From: Nonomuraea maritima
GTDB taxonomy: Bacteria; Actinomycetota; Actinomycetes; Streptosporangiales; Streptosporangiaceae
Length of the DNA stretch: 64,000 bases
Direction: 5' to 3'
Assembly (NCBI RefSeq): GCF_900100395.1
Contig: NZ_FNFB01000002.1
Span: 637,623-701,622, forward strand
The notes below the pieces were generated by a model. It saw only the letters and a list, made by a program, of their open reading frames with translations. It had not been told where the DNA came from and did no database searches. Numbering within the stretch: the first letter of the stretch is position 1; every line of letters starts with the position of its first letter. Of this stretch, positions 54,895 to 63,360 are shown one piece after another. Both the position numbers and the translations under genes were made by a program.

Positions 54895-55467
54895 CTACGC
54901 AGGCACGCCGTAGATCTCCGGGAACTCGCGCATGATCACTGACACCGTCTGGTCGGGCGTCATTTGCGTGCTGTCGATGGCGAGGTAGCGGTAACCGTCC
55001 TGATCGGCCGCGATCGTCGTGTCGACAGCGTCGAACTGGTCCACCTTGTCGCGCCACTCCTGCGTGGTCCGCTTGGCGCGGGTGAGGCGCCGGTGCCGGC
55101 GTTCGTTCGGGTCCACCAGCAACTGGACCATGAACACCTCCTCCACCTCGGGTACGAGCTCCCGGAAGCGCAGGAAGTCATCGCGTGTCCGGAAGAAACT
55201 CCCGGTGATGACGTTCTCGAAGCCCGCAGACCAGTAGTTGCGGACGAGCACGGCGACGTTGCTCCGCAGCAGTCGCCAGAACGCGTCGTCGAAGCGACAG
55301 GGGTTGACCTGGCCCAGGTCTTCGGCATCGACCCGTGCGCCGCTCGGGGTGTGCGGCAACAGAGCACGAATGATCGTCGTCTTACCCGAGCCCTCCTGCC
55401 CGCAGACAAGCAGCAACCGACGAGTGGCACGGCGGTCCGAATCCTGGCTTCGATCAGAAGAATGCAT
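54895..55467 (-). CDS. P-loop kinase-like protein of unknown function
   Basis: About 190 residues from ATG 55467 (GTG 55485 is also possible; neither has a clear ribosome binding site). Walker A G-Q-E-G-S-G-K-T-T starts near residue 23, after L-L-L-V-C. There is a run of acidic and basic residues, N-E-R-R-H-R-R-L-T-R-A-K-R, which could be a lid, and E-E-V-F-M-V-Q-L-L-V-D as a strand with conserved Asp. It resembles small P-loop NTPases that phosphorylate nucleotides or small molecules. It stands alone on the minus strand. Confidence 0.7.
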   Translation of the reverse strand: MHSSDRSQDSDRRATRRLLLVCGQEGSGKTTIIRALLPHTPSGARVDAEDLGQVNPCRFDDAFWRLLRSNVAVLVRNYWSAGFENVITGSFFRTRDDFLRFRELVPEVEEVFMVQLLVDPNERRHRRLTRAKRTTQEWRDKVDQFDAVDTTIAADQDGYRYLAIDSTQMTPDQTVSVIMREFPEIYGVPA

Positions 55468-55748
55468 GACGTGCCACCCTGCCACAAAGCCTCAACAGCT
55501 TGAAACAGCCCTGCCCACGGCAAACACCACACCACGGGACACACCTCAACAGAGGGCCCAAGAGCCTCGCTGTGGGGCCACTTCGCGGCCCTGCCGTCCC
55601 CCGGCCCACCGCCCTCCGGCTGCCACCGGGGACCCGCCTCAGCTACCGCATGGTCTTCGGCACGCTGCCGCAGGGAGCTTTGCTCGGGAGGGGCGCCGGT
55701 TCGCGGGTTCGGCCGCCAAGGGCCAGGTCACGTCCACCGTGCTCGGCG

Positions 55749-56585
55749 TCAACCAATCGCGCGAAGAGTGCCGCCGGGCCGGCGAAGGCGCTCCATGGCC
55801 TGCGCCGTCGTCTCGTCGGCGGGCAGGAGGACGACCAGCTCCTGCGCGTCGGTGCGCGGCAGCTCCAGTCGTTCGCGCTGCCACCGCAGCTCGTGCGCAG
55901 TGGGATGGTCGAGCCGAAGTGGGACTTGCGGTGGGGGTAGGTGGCGATTGAGCCGCCGGGTGAACTCCTGTCCGGCGAGGGGGGCGAGTTCGGCCTTGAA
56001 CCACTCGGAGCTCTCCGCGGACGGTCCGAGCCACAGGTCGAACGCCTGTTCGTCGGCCACCTGATCCCAGTCGGGGAAAAACGTCCGGGCCCGCGGGTCG
56101 GTGAACACATAACGGGTCAGGTTCGGCTCCCGGGTCTCCAGCAGCCCGCTCCCGCGCATGACCAACTCGAACCCGCTGGTGTGCGCGAGCACGTCACCCA
56201 GGCGGTTGGTGACGAACGCGACCGCGGGCTCGAGGAGCTGGAGGGTCGCCAGGACGGTGGAGCGAACGTGGCGGCTGGGCGGCGCCGGCCGCTGATGGCC
56301 TGCACAGGCTCCGCCGGTGATCTTGGCGAGGTAGCGCAGGTGGTCGCGTTCCGCGGCATCCAGGCTCAGGGCGTCGGCGAGAGCGCTGACCACGGCCGGG
56401 GACGGATTGCGGTCTCGTCCCTGCTCGATCCGAGTGAGGTACTCGACGCTGATCCCCGCGCGCGTAGCCAGGTCTGAGCGGCGCAGCCCCGGGGAGCGTC
56501 GACGGCCGTGGTCGGGAAGCCCGAACGACTCCGGTTGGATGCTGTCACGCTTGGCACGGACGAAGTCGCCCAGTGGCGTACCCAT
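55749..56585 (-). CDS. XRE-family regulator with MmyB-like ligand-binding domain
   Basis: 278 residues from ATG 56585. HTH_3/HTH_31 near the start: L-R-R-S-D-L-A-T-R-A-G-I-S-V-E-Y-L-T-R-I-E-Q-G-R-D. The segment after residue 100 matches the MmyB-like PAS-type domain (V-A-F-V-T-N-R-L-G-D-V-L-A-H-T, D-P-R-A-R-T-F-F-P-D-W). Such actinobacterial regulators are usually divergent from the oxidoreductase they control, as here, with 113 bases to the FMN reductase gene. Ligands in the family are small aromatic or fatty compounds (inference). Confidence 0.88.
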   Translation of the reverse strand: MGTPLGDFVRAKRDSIQPESFGLPDHGRRRSPGLRRSDLATRAGISVEYLTRIEQGRDRNPSPAVVSALADALSLDAAERDHLRYLAKITGGACAGHQRPAPPSRHVRSTVLATLQLLEPAVAFVTNRLGDVLAHTSGFELVMRGSGLLETREPNLTRYVFTDPRARTFFPDWDQVADEQAFDLWLGPSAESSEWFKAELAPLAGQEFTRRLNRHLPPPQVPLRLDHPTAHELRWQRERLELPRTDAQELVVLLPADETTAQAMERLRRPGGTLRAIG

Positions 56586-56698
56586 GGTCGGGAGTCTAAC
56601 GACGGAGCCGGTGCGCTCGAATACCGCAGGGTGGCCCTGCGAAGGCCAGCCTGCGGCCGGTCTGGTTGTCGCTCTCGCGGCAGTGGACCGTGGAGCAC

Positions 56699-57292
56699 AT
56701 GAGTGAGAGACACACGTTGGTCATCATCGTCGGGAGCGTGCGCGAAGGCCGGTTCGGGCCCGCCGTCGCCTCCTGGGTCGCCGAGCAGGCGCGCGTACAC
56801 GGCGGGTTCGACGTTGAGATCGTCGACCTCGCCGACGTCGAGATCCCGCTGTCGTTGCCCGCGGTGCCGCCGAAGTTCGCCGGCGACTCCTACCCGCGCC
56901 CCGAAGGAATGGCGCCCCTGACGTCCCGCCTGGAGGAGGCGGATGCCTTCATCCTGGTCACGCCCGAGTACAACCACAGTTACCCCGCCTCCTTGAAGGC
57001 CGCCATCGACTGGCACTTCACCCAGTGGACGGCCAAGCCCGTGGCCTTCGTCAGCTACGGGGGCGCAGCCGGAGGTCGTCATGCCGTCCTCCACCTGGAG
57101 AACGTCCTCACCGAACTGCACGCGGTGACCATCCGCGACGGTCTGGCGTTCCCGAACTACTTCACTGCGTGGCAGGACGGGCAGCCACTGGATCCCGAGG
57201 CATCCGGGTACGCCAAGACCCTGCTGGACCAGCTTGCCTGGTGGGCCGCCGCCCTGAGCGCGGCACGCGACGCGACCCCGTACCCGGGCTGA
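56699..57292 (+). CDS. NADPH-dependent FMN reductase (flavodoxin-like)
   Basis: 197 residues from ATG 56699. The flavodoxin-type FMN_red fold: I-V-G-S-V-R-E-G-R-F-G near the start (phosphate loop) and V-T-P-E-Y-N-H-S-Y-P-A-S-L-K-A-A-I-D-W, the canonical FMN-binding segment. It reduces FMN, quinones or azo compounds. Adjacent to an aldo-keto reductase 11 bases downstream, both probably in one operon controlled by the divergent XRE regulator. Confidence 0.88.
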   Translation: MSERHTLVIIVGSVREGRFGPAVASWVAEQARVHGGFDVEIVDLADVEIPLSLPAVPPKFAGDSYPRPEGMAPLTSRLEEADAFILVTPEYNHSYPASLKAAIDWHFTQWTAKPVAFVSYGGAAGGRHAVLHLENVLTELHAVTIRDGLAFPNYFTAWQDGQPLDPEASGYAKTLLDQLAWWAAALSAARDATPYPG

Positions 57293-57303
57293 CAGGAGTC
57301 CTC

Positions 57304-58272
57304 GTGGAATACACCAGACTCGGCACCTCAGGGCTGAGGGTGAGCCGCATCGCACTCGGCTGTATGGGTTTCGGCGATCCCGGCCAAGGGGTCAACCCCT
57401 GGGCGCTGGACGACACCGCCGCCGCACCGCTCTTCCGTCGAGCGGTCGAGTTGGGCGTCACGCTCTGGGACACCGCCAACGTCTACGGCAACGGCACCTC
57501 TGAGGAGATCGTCGGACGTGCCATCCGGCGCCACACCCGCAGGGATAACGTCGTGCTCGCGACGAAGGTGCACCTCCCGATGCACTCCGGTCCCGGAGGG
57601 TCCGGACTGTCCCGCAAGGCGATCATGGAACAGGTCGACGCCTCACTGACCCGCCTGCAAACCGACTACATCGACCTCTACCAGATCCACCGCTTCGATC
57701 CGGAAACCCCGGTCGAGGAGACGATGCAAACCCTGGACGACGTCGTCAGGGCCGGGAAGGTGCGTTACATCGGCGCCTCCTCGATGTGGGCCTGGCAGTT
57801 CTCCAAGATGCAACACGTCGCCGAACGGCACGGGTGGGTCAGGTTCATCTCGATGCAGGACCAGTACAGCCTGGTGCAACGCGAGGAAGAACGCGAGATG
57901 TTCGGCCTGCTGGCAGATCAGGGCGTCTCCAGCCTGCCCTGGTGTCCGCTGGCCAAGGGGCGTCTCGCACGGCCTTACGGACGCCGGACGGCACGCTCGG
58001 CCGCCGACCCCGTCGGTCAACGGTTCTTCGGCGACGACGACCGTCCCATCATTGAAGCTGTCCACCGCGTCGCGACCGAGCGGGGCATCCCCATGGCACA
58101 AGTCGCGCTCGCATGGGTGCTCGCCAATCCCGTGGTCGCCGCCCCCATCGTCGGAGCGACCGACCCGCAACACCTCGATGACGCCGTCGCCGCCGTCGAC
58201 CTGCGGCTCACCGAAGAAGAGATCAAGACGCTCGAGGCGCCTTACACACCGCGTCCACCGACAGGGTTCTGA
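57304..58272 (+). CDS. Aldo/keto reductase (YajO/Tas-like)
   Basis: 322 residues; GTG 57304 follows AGGAG. Catalytic tetrad positions: L-W-D-T-A-N-V-Y-G (Asp, Tyr), V-L-A-T-K-V (Lys) and L-Y-Q-I-H-R (His). It keeps the full (beta/alpha)8 barrel and ends with the L-E-A-P-Y-T-P-R tail typical of the AKR9/11-like group. It reduces aldehydes or ketones with NADPH. It is probably translated together with the FMN reductase gene. Confidence 0.9.
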   Translation: MEYTRLGTSGLRVSRIALGCMGFGDPGQGVNPWALDDTAAAPLFRRAVELGVTLWDTANVYGNGTSEEIVGRAIRRHTRRDNVVLATKVHLPMHSGPGGSGLSRKAIMEQVDASLTRLQTDYIDLYQIHRFDPETPVEETMQTLDDVVRAGKVRYIGASSMWAWQFSKMQHVAERHGWVRFISMQDQYSLVQREEEREMFGLLADQGVSSLPWCPLAKGRLARPYGRRTARSAADPVGQRFFGDDDRPIIEAVHRVATERGIPMAQVALAWVLANPVVAAPIVGATDPQHLDDAVAAVDLRLTEEEIKTLEAPYTPRPPTGF

Positions 58273-58464
58273 CGTCGGCGACCCACGCACAGGCGTCCGC
58301 GATCGCAGGGAAGGCCGGGAGCGGAGGCCGGTCGGCAGGCGGAACAGGCACAGGCACCGTGATCATGGATTGACGCGCTCCCCAGCCTGAAGGCTATGGA
58401 TTCAGCCTGTGCCGCGCCTGCGGCACTTCTGACGGCTTCCTGTTTCGCCGGGTCGCGCCCTCCG

Positions 58465-59615
58465 CTAGGCGGCGGGACTTACCGTCCCTCCGCAGGCGTT
58501 TAGCCTCTCCGCTCGTCCAGCGGCGAGAATGTTGATCGCAGCGTTCACGTCCCGGTCGTGGAATGCCCCGCACGGGCACGTCCACGAGCGAATGTCAGCG
58601 GCATCTTGTCGGCGAGCGCGCCGCAGGCTGAGCACAGCTTCGACGACGGGAAGAATCGGTCGATCTTGGCGAAGGTGCGGCCGTGCCGTTTCGCCTTGTA
58701 CTCCAGCATGGTCACGAACTGGGACCAGCCCGCATCGTGCACCGACTTGGCCAGCCTCGTACGCCCCAGACCTGACACGGCAAGGTTCTCCACGTACACC
58801 GCTTGGTTGTCGCGGATGATCTGCGTGGAGAGCTTGTGTACCCAGTCGCGGCGCGCGTCGGCCACCCTGGCGTGTGCCTTGGCGACCTTCAGCCTGGCCT
58901 TCTGCCTGTTCGCAGAGCCTTTCTCTTTCCTGCTCAGCGCCTTCTGCGCCTTCCGTAACCGCCGCTCAGCGCGGCGCAACAGGCGCGGATTGTCCACCTT
59001 CCGGCCATCCGACAGGACCATGAAGTGCGTCAACCCGAGATCGATGCCCACGTCGGGTGTCGTGTCCGGCAGTGGGTCGTCGGCCGTCTCGACCACGAAC
59101 GAAGCGAAATACCGTCCGGCCGCGTCCTTAACTACCGTCACACTCGACGGCTCTACCGGAAGGGTCCGCGACCAGCGCACCGGCACGTCCCCGATCTTCG
59201 GCAGGCGCAGCTTCCCGTTCGCAGTGACCGTGAACCGGGCGTTCTTGGTGAAGCGGACCGCCTGCCGGTTGTCCTTGCGCGACCGGAAGCGCGGCGGTGC
59301 GACCTTCGGGCCTTTGCGCCTGCCGGCGAGCGAGGCGAAGAAGTTGCGGTAGGCGGTGTTCAGGTCGGCTAACGCCTGCTGAAGGATCACCGCCGAGACT
59401 TCGCCCAGCCATGCCCGTTCCGGCGTCTTCTTCGCCCGGGTGATCACCAGCTTGGACAGGTCCCCGTCCGAGATGTACGGCAAGCCCTGCTCGCGGGCTT
59501 CCCGCCTGGCGCGCAGCCCGTCGTTGAACACCGTCCGCACGCACCCGAACGCCTTGGCCAGCGCGATCTGCTGGCCCGGCGTCGGGTAGAGGCGGACGTT
59601 GTACCGAAGCTGCAC
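58465..59615 (-). pseudogene. tnpB: tnpB, RNA-guided nuclease/accessory protein, broken by a frameshift near 58590
   Basis: Read from GTG 59615. RuvC-like catalytic D192 (V-G-I-D-L-G) and E276 (V-Y-V-E-N-L) are intact, as is the first half of the zinc ribbon C-S-A-C-G-A. In the first frame the protein then ends after an abnormal tail ([14 protein letters not shown]). In the next frame the expected ending appears: [24 protein letters not shown], to TAG at 58465. A single missing base near 58588-58596 explains this. The third catalytic Asp (codon 58549-58551) and the second cysteine pair are therefore out of frame. Sequencing error is an alternative. Confidence 0.88.
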
Positions 59616-59626
59616 ACCAAGTCTTC

Positions 59627-59974
59627 GTGACCAAGTTCAGGCACCCCGTCTTCACGGCACGACACCTGGAACGGATGGAAGAGATCATGCGAGACGTGTG
59701 CCTTGACTTCGAGACCGAACTCGCCGAGTTCAACGGCGAAACCAACCACGTTCACCTGCTCGTGAACTTCCCGCCGAAGGTCGCCCTGTCCCGGCTGGTC
59801 AACTCGCTGAAGGGTGTCTCCTCCCGCAGGATGCGACAGGAGTTCCCCAGACTGGCCCAGCACTACTACCGGGCGAACAAGCTGTGGTCGGGCTCCTACT
59901 TCGCCGGATCGGTGGGCGGGGCTCCGATCAGTATCCTGCGCCAGTACATCGAGCAGCAGAATCGTCCCGGTTAG
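59627..59974 (+). CDS. tnpA: IS200-type Y1 transposase TnpA, apparently N-terminally short
   Basis: 115 residues from GTG 59627. The HUH motif N-H-V-H-L-L-V and the catalytic Tyr in Y-I-E-Q-Q-N are both present, with the conserved L-K-G-V-S-S-R-R-M-R-Q-E-F-P between. Usual TnpA is about 130-140 residues; the first beta-strand (H-x-V-F-V-T-K-Y-R) is only partly included. The frame stays open upstream and does encode H-Q-V-F-V-T-K-F-R, but without a proper start or the expected residues before it. It may be truncated by fusion to the tnpB 5' end, or start at a non-standard codon. Confidence 0.8.
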   Translation: MTKFRHPVFTARHLERMEEIMRDVCLDFETELAEFNGETNHVHLLVNFPPKVALSRLVNSLKGVSSRRMRQEFPRLAQHYYRANKLWSGSYFAGSVGGAPISILRQYIEQQNRPG

Positions 59975-60247
59975 GGCACGCTCGGGCCTGACGGCCCTCC
60001 CGCGCGGGCCTTCACCCCCGGCCTGAAGGCCGGAGCACTGGCCCGCATCTCGGTAGCAACGTGCTGTGCTCACCGGGGAGACCTGTGCCTGCGCTGCCGT
60101 CGTTCACCGAACGTCCTCAGACTCACCGGCCATCGGTAGGGCTGGAGGCCGCCGCTACGATCGCCAAGCCGAAGCACTTCGGAGGCACCATCGCCATCCC
60201 TACCGTTCTTGTCGGCTGTCGCCGGCTCGGTAGATGGTTCCAGCTCG

Positions 60248-60928
60248 TCAGCTCTGGCGGCGGACCATCTCGGTGATCCAGATCGGCGCGAACGGGGACG
60301 TACAGCCTGGTGAGGTCGGGTAGTCCTTGAGGACCTCCAAGCGCTCACCGATGTCGATCGCACGGGCGCGGTGCTCGGCGTGGCTGATGCCGATCTGGGC
60401 GAGGCAGTGGTTCATCGCCCACTGGAGGCGATCCGGGGCGTCCTTCATCTCCGCCTCGATGACGTCGAGCAGGCCGGCGAGGTCGAGGCCGTCAGGCTTC
60501 TTGTTCACGCGTTCGGTGGTCAGCGCCCATCCGGCACTGGCGACCACCGGGTCGGGGTCGGCGAACCAGGCCAGGCGCAGCTCTTCGGCGTGCGGGCCCT
60601 TCTTCACCACGTAGTTCACGAGCCAGTCGTGCACCTTGGGCGCGCGGGTCTCGCGCACCATGACGTCGAGCTCGTCACGCTCGAACGCCTTCGGACGGCA
60701 GATCAGGATCGCCAGGAGTCTCGCCGCGGTGTCCTCCGTCTCCCAGAGGCGGCGTGCGAGTGGATGCTGCGTCTTCAACCGCTTGGCCAGCGCGCGAAGC
60801 TTGCTGAGGTTCACCCCGTGGTCGTCGCCGTGCCTGAGGTTCACCTGGCGGATCTTCGGGTCTTCGAGCTCGGCCAGTTCGGCCATCACCTCGGCCACCG
60901 TCGGCACGGTGAGCGTCGTCTCGGCCAT
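60248..60928 (-). CDS. AlkD-like HEAT-repeat DNA alkylation repair protein
   Basis: 226 residues; ATG 60928 follows GGGAGG. It is all-alpha with short repeats of the ARM/HEAT type, and segments such as R-H-G-D-D-H-G-V-N-L-S-K-L-R-A-L-A-K and D-W-L-V-N-Y-V-V-K-K match proteins annotated as DNA alkylation repair (AlkD superfamily). AlkD itself removes bulky or cationic N3/N7 adducts without base flipping. The catalytic Trp/Asp of AlkD cannot be aligned safely by eye, so glycosylase activity is not proven. Confidence 0.75.
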   Translation of the reverse strand: MAETTLTVPTVAEVMAELAELEDPKIRQVNLRHGDDHGVNLSKLRALAKRLKTQHPLARRLWETEDTAARLLAILICRPKAFERDELDVMVRETRAPKVHDWLVNYVVKKGPHAEELRLAWFADPDPVVASAGWALTTERVNKKPDGLDLAGLLDVIEAEMKDAPDRLQWAMNHCLAQIGISHAEHRARAIDIGERLEVLKDYPTSPGCTSPFAPIWITEMVRRQS

Positions 60929-61050
60929 CTCAGCCTCCCGTCCACGACATGCGCATGAAGCCTATGCCGGAACTCGGCCTCCTGACACGGTCTCCTCAGC
61001 AGCCGATGCCCGGCGGGCTCGTCCGACGCGCGTGCGACATACCCGCCGGG

Positions 61051-61479
61051 CTACTCGACGCCGTGGGCGGCGTCGCGAACGTCCGTGCCTGGCGTGGAGG
61101 ACGGTTGCAGCCGGTCGGCGAGGACGCCTTGGAAATGCGGACATGTCATGACGTCGTCGTGGGGGCATTCGAGGCCGCCTTCGAGCATGTCGAGCGCGGC
61201 CCGTGCCTGGGCTATTCGTTCCAGCAGCTTCTCCCGGTGACGGGCCATCACCTCGTGACGGTCCGGCGCGGACCGGGCCGCCAGCATGGTCCGGATGTCG
61301 GCGAGGCCGAAACCCGCCTCTTTCGAGATCAGGATCGCGGCCACCCGATACAGGTCGGAGTCGGCGTAGCGGCGGCGGTCGCCCGCGCGGGCCGGTGTCA
61401 GCAGTCCTTCTGCCTCCCAATGGCGCAGCACGTGTGTGGGTAACCCGAACTGCGCCGCCACCTCGCCTATTGACTTCAT
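61051..61479 (-). CDS. MerR-family transcriptional regulator
   Basis: 142 residues from ATG 61479 (M-K-S-I-G-E-V-A-A-Q-F-G), chosen because MerR proteins begin right at the winged helix; ATG 61497 is in frame but would place the operator inside the gene. The HTH is followed by L-R-H-W-E-A-E-G-L-L-T-P-A-R, then a coiled-coil (residues about 80-115). The C-terminus contains C-P-H-D-D-V-M-T-C-P-H-F, a Cys/His cluster that could bind a metal or thiol-reactive ligand. It is divergent from the methyltransferase gene it probably activates. Confidence 0.88.
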   Translation of the reverse strand: MKSIGEVAAQFGLPTHVLRHWEAEGLLTPARAGDRRRYADSDLYRVAAILISKEAGFGLADIRTMLAARSAPDRHEVMARHREKLLERIAQARAALDMLEGGLECPHDDVMTCPHFQGVLADRLQPSSTPGTDVRDAAHGVE

Positions 61480-61500
61480 GTCGACATTAAGTCGCATCAT
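61470..61500 (+). promoter_or_regulatory. MerR-type promoter/operator driving the methyltransferase, overlapping the merR start
   Basis: -35 TTGACT (61470-61475), 19-base spacer and -10 CATCAT (61495-61500). The spacer contains a 22-base dyad with outer arms GACTT/AAGTC (61472-61476, 61489-61493) and the inner palindrome ATGTC-GACAT (61478-61487). The merR ATG lies inside the dyad on the other strand, so binding could also control merR itself. The methyltransferase start codon is only 8 bases after the -10, suggesting a leaderless transcript. Confidence 0.8.
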
Positions 61501-61507
61501 CACAGGC

Positions 61508-62194
61508 ATGTCCACGTTACTCACCATTCTCGACGCTCTTGACGACCTACCCGAGGCTCGCGACCTGCGGGAACGTACGTACCAAACGCTGGGCGACACC
61601 GTTGTCGACGTCGGCTGCGGCAGCGGACGCGCCGTCGGCGAGCTGGCCGCCCGTGGGGCCAAGGCCATCGGCATCGACCTGGACCCGACCATGATCGAGG
61701 TCGCCGTCGAGCGTTGGCCCGCCGGTGAATTCCGGGTCGGGGACGCCACCGCGCTGCCTCTCGACGACGGCTCGGTCACCGGGTACCGCGCCGACAAGGT
61801 CCTGCACACCCTCGCCGAGCCTGAGCTCGCCGTAGCCGAGGCCCGCCGGGTCCTGGCCAGGGACGGCCGCGCGGTGCTCGTCGGCCAAGACTGGGACACC
61901 TTCGTGATCGACTCCGACGATCACGAACTGACCCGCACGCTCGTCCACTCTCGCGCAGAAGCCATGCCGAACCCACGGGTCGCCCGCCGTTACCGCAACC
62001 TCCTGCTCGACAACGGGTTCGTCGACGTCACCGTCGAGGTCCACACGTTCGTGTGGACGGACCCGTGGTTCCTCCCGATGCTCGCCACCTTCGGGCAGGG
62101 CGCCTGGCTCGACGACCAAACCACCCGGGCGCGGAACGACCGCCTCTTCGTTGCCGTCCCGATCTTCCTCGCTTCCGGAACTCGCGCCGGCTGA
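61508..62194 (+). CDS. SAM-dependent methyltransferase (class I)
   Basis: 228 residues from ATG 61508. Motif I is V-V-D-V-G-C-G-S-G-R-A-V-G-E-L-A, then I-G-I-D-L-D-P-T (motif II acidic residue) and the post-motif A-D-K-V-L-H-T-L. The length and C-terminal V-F-V-A-V-P-I-F fit the small-molecule methyltransferases (UbiE/Methyltransf_11). The substrate is unknown. Regulation by the divergent MerR suggests drug or toxin modification (inference). Confidence 0.88.
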   Translation: MSTLLTILDALDDLPEARDLRERTYQTLGDTVVDVGCGSGRAVGELAARGAKAIGIDLDPTMIEVAVERWPAGEFRVGDATALPLDDGSVTGYRADKVLHTLAEPELAVAEARRVLARDGRAVLVGQDWDTFVIDSDDHELTRTLVHSRAEAMPNPRVARRYRNLLLDNGFVDVTVEVHTFVWTDPWFLPMLATFGQGAWLDDQTTRARNDRLFVAVPIFLASGTRAG

Positions 62195-62316
62195 ACACCG
62201 GCTCGGCTGACAAGGCTGGGACTACTGGAGCCCTCACCGCACGGGGGGCTGGTCAGGTGTCGCTGCTCGGGGTGGGGTGACGCTGCGCGCTTCGATGCCA
62301 TGCGAATGCCCAGACG

Positions 62317-62390
62317 GGGCCTGCGGGTAGCGGGGCCTGCGGGTAGCGGGTGGCGGGCCTGTAGGTGGCGGGCCTGTAGGTGGCGGGGGT
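62317..62390 (+). repeat. Short tandem repeats upstream of the DUF559 gene stop
   Basis: Two copies of GGGCCTGCGGGTAGCG are followed by two copies of GGCGGGCCTGTAGGT and further GGTGGCGGG units. They lie between the methyltransferase and the AbiEi/DUF559-like gene. They are likely slippage products and show no coding potential. Confidence 0.7.
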
Positions 62391-62397
62391 GATGAAC

Positions 62398-63360
62398 TCA
62401 GCGGTAGCGGGAGCGGCGGCGGGCTGCGCGGATGCGGCGGAGGATCCGGGTGGTGCCTTCGGGGCCCGGACGCCAGCCGCGTTCGATCAACGCGTCGGCG
62501 ACGCAGTGGAGCAGGTCGGCGGTCCGGGTGGTGACGACGTCACGCCGGACGGCGATCACCCGCCAGCCGAGCCGGCGCAGCTCCCCGCGCCGGTCGGCGT
62601 CGCGCCGCAGGTCGGCGGGCGAGGTGTGGTGTTCGCGGCCGTCGTACTCGACGGCGACCTGGAACTCCTCCCAACCCATGTCGAGGTACGCGCGCCGGCC
62701 GTCACCCAGCTCGACCTTGATCTGCGTCGCGGGACGGGGTAGGCCGCCCTCGATGAAAATGACCCTGAGCCGGCTCTCCTGAGGCGAGGCGGCGCCACGA
62801 TCGGCGAGGCTGAGGGTGTCGCGCAGGCGCCAGGAGGTGAGCGGCCGGTGCCAGAGCGCTTCCAGATCGACCCCGTGCCGGGCGAACTGGTCGAGGATCG
62901 CCACCGCCTCCATACGGAGCAGCGCGTCGGCACAGTCGAGGGCCGTGCGTTCCCTGGTGGTGAGCAGTACGCCCTGGTGCTCGGTGACGTCCGCATCCGG
63001 CAGGCGGCCGACATAGGTGACGCAGCCGGGGAGGGCGACATGACCCGGCGCGGCGAGTTCCACAGGCCACTCGGCTTCGAGATCGGTGATGCTGTCCAGC
63101 CCCCAGATGTGCGCCGCCGTCTGACGACAGGCCACGGCGCCCGGGACCGCACGCGTGACCTGCCGAGCCCGTTGGACGAGCGACAACGGCGCGCTGTCGG
63201 GAGGCGGGGCGCAGGCTGGCGTCCACGTCAGCGCGGCAGGGGTCGGCGGTGGGCCGGGCTCGCTGGATGAGGCGTCGTCTGTGGGGCCATGGGTGGCCGC
63301 CTCCGCGTCTGTGGCGCCGTACGGCCGGGGCTGGGGTGGTGCGGGGTGAGGTGAGGTCAT
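62398..63360 (-). CDS. AbiEi/DUF559-type protein with PD-(D/E)XK-like endonuclease domain
   Basis: 320 residues from ATG 63360. After a Pro-rich N-terminus, residues 60-190 resemble the AbiEi-like domain (V-Q-R-A-R-Q-V-T-R, A-L-D-C-A-D-A-L-L-R). Residues 195-310 are DUF559: S-R-L-R-V-I-F-I-E-G-G-L-P-R-P, D-M-G-W-E-E-F-Q-V-A-V-E-Y-D-G and R-D-A-D-R-R-G-E-L-R-R-L-G-W-R-V-I-A-V, corresponding to the D-x(n)-E-x-D/K core of restriction-type nucleases. Such proteins are common in actinobacteria. Function is unknown; defence against invading DNA is a hypothesis. Confidence 0.78.
   Translation of the reverse strand: MTSPHPAPPQPRPYGATDAEAATHGPTDDASSSEPGPPPTPAALTWTPACAPPPDSAPLSLVQRARQVTRAVPGAVACRQTAAHIWGLDSITDLEAEWPVELAAPGHVALPGCVTYVGRLPDADVTEHQGVLLTTRERTALDCADALLRMEAVAILDQFARHGVDLEALWHRPLTSWRLRDTLSLADRGAASPQESRLRVIFIEGGLPRPATQIKVELGDGRRAYLDMGWEEFQVAVEYDGREHHTSPADLRRDADRRGELRRLGWRVIAVRRDVVTTRTADLLHCVADALIERGWRPGPEGTTRILRRIRAARRRSRYR

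Larger units (their letters stand above)
58370..60040. mobile_element. IS200/IS605-family element with divergent tnpB and tnpA
   Basis: The element holds a frameshifted tnpB on minus and a short tnpA on plus, with start regions 11 bases apart, the IS605-type divergent order. Both flanks carry related subterminal hairpins: AGCC-TGA-AGGCT at 58384-58395 and CCGGCC-TGAA-GGCCGG at 60018-60033, as expected for TnpA recognition. The exact cleavage sites cannot be fixed by eye, so the ends are approximate. The tnpB 3' side could also produce a guide RNA if functional. Confidence 0.75.

Noticed and set aside
54682..54942. Plus-strand 86-residue open frame after the P450
   Set aside because: No ribosome binding site, overlaps the end of the kinase gene on the other strand, and resembles nothing.
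59627..60040. Reading the IS605-type element as a CRISPR-linked or Cas12 system
   Set aside because: No repeat array or cas genes are present, and the protein size and TnpA partner are those of a transposon.
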